Assembly (NCBI GenBank): GCA_934525845.1
Contig: CAKSZS010000044.1
Location: 1-15,912 of the forward strand
Origin: an uncultured Faecalibacterium sp.
Lineage (GTDB): Bacteria; Bacillota; Clostridia; Oscillospirales; Ruminococcaceae
DNA: 15,912 nucleotides
Direction: 5' to 3'
The first letter of the stretch is position 1. Each line of letters begins with the position of its first letter. Positions 14,744 through 15,912 of this stretch are shown here, piece by piece. Both the position numbers and the translations under genes were made by a program. A model generated the notes under the pieces. It was not told the DNA's origin. It saw only the letters and a program-made list of their open reading frames with translations, and searched no databases.

Positions 14744-15070
14744 ATGATTACATTGACTGTTTTGCTCATCATCGCCCTGCTGTGCGTGCTGGTCGGCTGT
14801 GTCACCGGCCTGATCTCGCTGGTCGGATTTTTCGCTTCGCTGGCTGTGGGCGTGCTCATCGGCGCGCTGGCCGGTTATCTGGCGGGCCGCTTCATGGGGA
14901 CGGAGACCTCCTGGGGCCGCAACATCCTGCTGGGCGTGCTGGGCAGCTTCGTGGGCGAGTTTCTGTTCGGCCTGCTGGGCATCCACGCCACCGGCAGCTT
15001 TACTTCGTTCGTGATCTCGGTCATCGGTGCCTGCATCTGCATCTGGGTGGGGCAGAAGCTGGAAAAGTAA
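14744..15070 (+). CDS. GlsB/YeaQ/YmgE-family small membrane protein
   Basis: A 108-residue very hydrophobic protein of the transglycosylase-associated (GlsB/YeaQ/YmgE) family. These are small Gly-rich membrane proteins, often linked to stress, with no proven enzyme activity despite the name. Three or four membrane segments are seen: about 4-24, 28-48, 60-80 and 84-104. The family pattern shows as GALAGYLAGRFMG, a short polar loop, then NILLGVLGSFVGEFLFGLLG. AAGGAG lies 8 nt before the ATG, 12 nt after nth, so it is probably cotranscribed. The first two segments are longer than in the ~80-residue short forms. Its role is unknown. Confidence 0.8.
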   Translation: MITLTVLLIIALLCVLVGCVTGLISLVGFFASLAVGVLIGALAGYLAGRFMGTETSWGRNILLGVLGSFVGEFLFGLLGIHATGSFTSFVISVIGACICIWVGQKLEK

Positions 15071-15109
15071 GGGCCTGCCCTGTACTTCCGCACTCATTCG
15101 GATCCCGGT

Positions 15110-15118
15110 AAGAGGTGA
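15110..15118 (+). promoter_or_regulatory. Ribosome binding site deciding the regulator start
   Basis: AAGAGGTGA, an extended Shine-Dalgarno match, lies 5 nt before ATG 15124. It overlaps the alternative GTG at 15115, which is therefore rejected. Confidence 0.75.
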
Positions 15119-15123
15119 CAGCA

Positions 15124-15747
15124 ATGACCACAGGCGAGCGCATGAAGCAGCGCAGAAAAGAGCTTGGCATTTCGGCAGAGACCGTGGCGGCACAGCTGGG
15201 GGTATCTCCGGCGACGATCTACCGCTATGAAAAGGGCGACATCGAAAAGATTCCGGTGGACAGCCTCAACGTGCTGGCCAGGATCCTGGAGACCACGCCG
15301 GCCTTCCTGATGGGCTGGGAAGAAGAGCCGAAGGCCAGCCCGGCAGACGGTACGCCGCTGCCGCAGATAAAGCGTATTCCTCTGGTCGGCCGCGTTGTCT
15401 CCGGAGAGTCCATCACGGCGGAGCAGAACATTGAAGGTCAAGTCGAAGTGCCGGCAGATGCCCTGTGTGATTTTGCCCTGCTCTGCCCGGACGCCGGATT
15501 GAGCGATGCCGGGATCCACAGCGGCGATACCGTATACATCTGCATTCAGCCGGAAGTGGAAAATGGTCAGCTTGCCGCAGTGCGTGCCGGGGATGAAGTT
15601 CTTCTCCGGCGGGTATACCTTGCCGGCGGCACCCTGACCCTGATGCCGGCCAATGCCGCGTATGCGCCGCAGGTTTATACCGGTGCACAGCTGGACACCG
15701 TGCGGATCGAAGGCCGTGTGGCCGGCTACACGCACTGGATCGGATGA
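15124..15747 (+). CDS. XRE-type HTH regulator with degenerate LexA/S24 domain
   Basis: A 207-residue transcription factor built like a phage CI/LexA repressor. Residues about 3-60 form an XRE helix-turn-helix (MKQRRKELGISAETVAAQLG, then SPATIYRYEKG). After a short linker, about 80-205 follow the LexA S24 pattern: PLVGRVVSGESITAEQNIEG, then DAGIHSGDTVYICIQPEVENG and DEVLLRRVYL. The self-cleavage residues are missing: the cleavage pair is Ser93-Gly94 instead of Ala-Gly, the catalytic Ser of GDSM is Ala124 (PDAG), and the catalytic Lys is Arg162. It should therefore not self-cleave and may respond to a ligand or act as a constitutive repressor. It lies 53 nt after the membrane-protein gene with no clear promoter, so it may share the nth transcript. 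Its targets are unknown. Confidence 0.88.
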   Translation: MTTGERMKQRRKELGISAETVAAQLGVSPATIYRYEKGDIEKIPVDSLNVLARILETTPAFLMGWEEEPKASPADGTPLPQIKRIPLVGRVVSGESITAEQNIEGQVEVPADALCDFALLCPDAGLSDAGIHSGDTVYICIQPEVENGQLAAVRAGDEVLLRRVYLAGGTLTLMPANAAYAPQVYTGAQLDTVRIEGRVAGYTHWIG

Positions 15748-15811
15748 CCCCGGTAAAAGTCCAATGCTTCTTCTGCGAGCCGCTGCCCTGTTCGACCCCG
15801 CGTCCGGCGCT

Positions 15812-15845
15812 AAATAAAAAAGAGTCTCAAGCCTGAGCTTGACTG
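15812..15845 (-). terminator. Intrinsic terminator for leftward transcription
   Basis: On the minus strand TCAAGC-TCAG-GCTTGA forms a perfect 6-bp stem, extended by AG/CT past a 2-nt bulge, and is followed by CTTTTTTATTT. This is a standard rho-independent signal for a transcript entering from the right, or for antisense transcription. Confidence 0.55.
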
Positions 15846-15893
15846 CTTCATCCCGGATCGACATTCCTACCGGTTGGGACCCGCGGGCTAAAC

Positions 15894-15912
15894 AAAGCCC
15901 CACTGGGGCTTT
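15894..15912 (+). terminator. 8-bp palindrome with T-run at window edge
   Basis: AAAGCCCC-ACT-GGGGCTTT is perfectly self-complementary and ends in T on both strands, so it could terminate either way. It probably ends the regulator transcript or is the terminator arm of a leader switch. The window ends inside the T-run. Confidence 0.6.

Larger units (their letters stand above)
15748..15912. other. Non-coding, hairpin-rich tail region
   Basis: No open frame with a ribosome binding site is seen after the regulator stop. The region contains an imperfect GCCG/CGGC stem (about 15778-15810), an A-rich stretch, a 6-bp hairpin that would act as a leftward terminator, a T-box-like motif, and a terminator palindrome at the window edge. 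It could be a leader of the next plus-strand gene, or the shared 3' region of two convergent genes. Confidence 0.5.

Noticed and set aside
14012..15193. Minus-strand open frame opposite nth, the membrane protein and the regulator start
   Set aside because: The plus-strand genes have ribosome binding sites, catalytic motifs and an exact Fe-S Cys pattern; the opposite frame is Gln/His-rich with none.
15843..15858. Minus-strand stretch resembling SRP RNA helix 8 (TCCGGGATGAAGCAG against TCCGGAAGGAAGCAG)
   Set aside because: The tetraloop closing pair is broken, the 5' symmetric-loop strand does not match and no enclosing stem follows, so this is probably chance.
15862..15890. Minus-strand D-loop-like sequence (CCAACCGGTAGG) suggesting a tRNA
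   Set aside because: No anticodon arm, T-arm or acceptor pairing at the right distances.

Overview
The window looks like chromosomal housekeeping DNA from a GC-rich anaerobic Clostridium-class Firmicute. The protein sequences and gene order fit the Oscillospiraceae/Ruminococcaceae (Faecalibacterium-like) best. This is inference: there is no rRNA in the window and no search was run. Supporting points are the Bacillus-like order miaB-ylbF/ymcA-mutS-mutL-miaA, the sepF-ylmH-divIVA-ileS end of a division cluster, strong AGGAGG-type ribosome binding sites, and several TTG/GTG starts. No insertion sequence, prophage, CRISPR array, rRNA or tRNA was found.

Layout. Positions 1-13862 are all read on the minus strand. 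Going with transcription (right to left) the order is rarA and a Fur/PerR-type regulator; then miaB, a Cys-tailed YlbF/YmcA protein, mutS, mutL, miaA and an orphan HlyD-like membrane protein; then sepF, ylmH, divIVA and the N-terminal third of ileS, which runs off the left edge. Three good sigma-A-type promoters divide this stretch: before rarA (13913-13941), before miaB (12126-12154) and before sepF (2992-3020). Many junctions overlap or nearly touch (mutL/miaA 17 nt, miaA/hlyD within a few bases, sepF/ylmH 17 nt), which points to translational coupling. From 14048 rightwards the genes are on the plus strand: nth (endonuclease III), a small GlsB/YeaQ-type membrane protein, and an XRE-LexA-like regulator. 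The last 165 bases hold no gene but are full of hairpins.

How the genes work together. DNA repair and replication restart (mutS, mutL, rarA, nth), tRNA A37 modification (miaA makes i6A, miaB makes ms2i6A), metal or peroxide sensing (Fur/PerR) and cell division (sepF, divIVA) lie side by side. The divergent rarA-perR / nth region carries a Fur-like 7-1-7 palindrome, which could tie the iron-sulfur repair enzyme and the Fur-family operon to one signal.

Most interesting points: (1) the LexA-like regulator keeps the S24 fold pattern but has lost the catalytic Ser, the catalytic Lys and the Ala-Gly cleavage site, so it is probably a non-cleavable repressor; (2) the Fur-like box between rarA-perR and nth; (3) the tail region 15748-15912, with mutually exclusive hairpins around a T-box-like motif but no recognisable Stem I, overlapping a leftward terminator; (4) the four-Cys tail on the YlbF/YmcA protein next to miaB; (5) a hairpin/palindrome-rich sepF leader. 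I see no clearly new multi-gene system.
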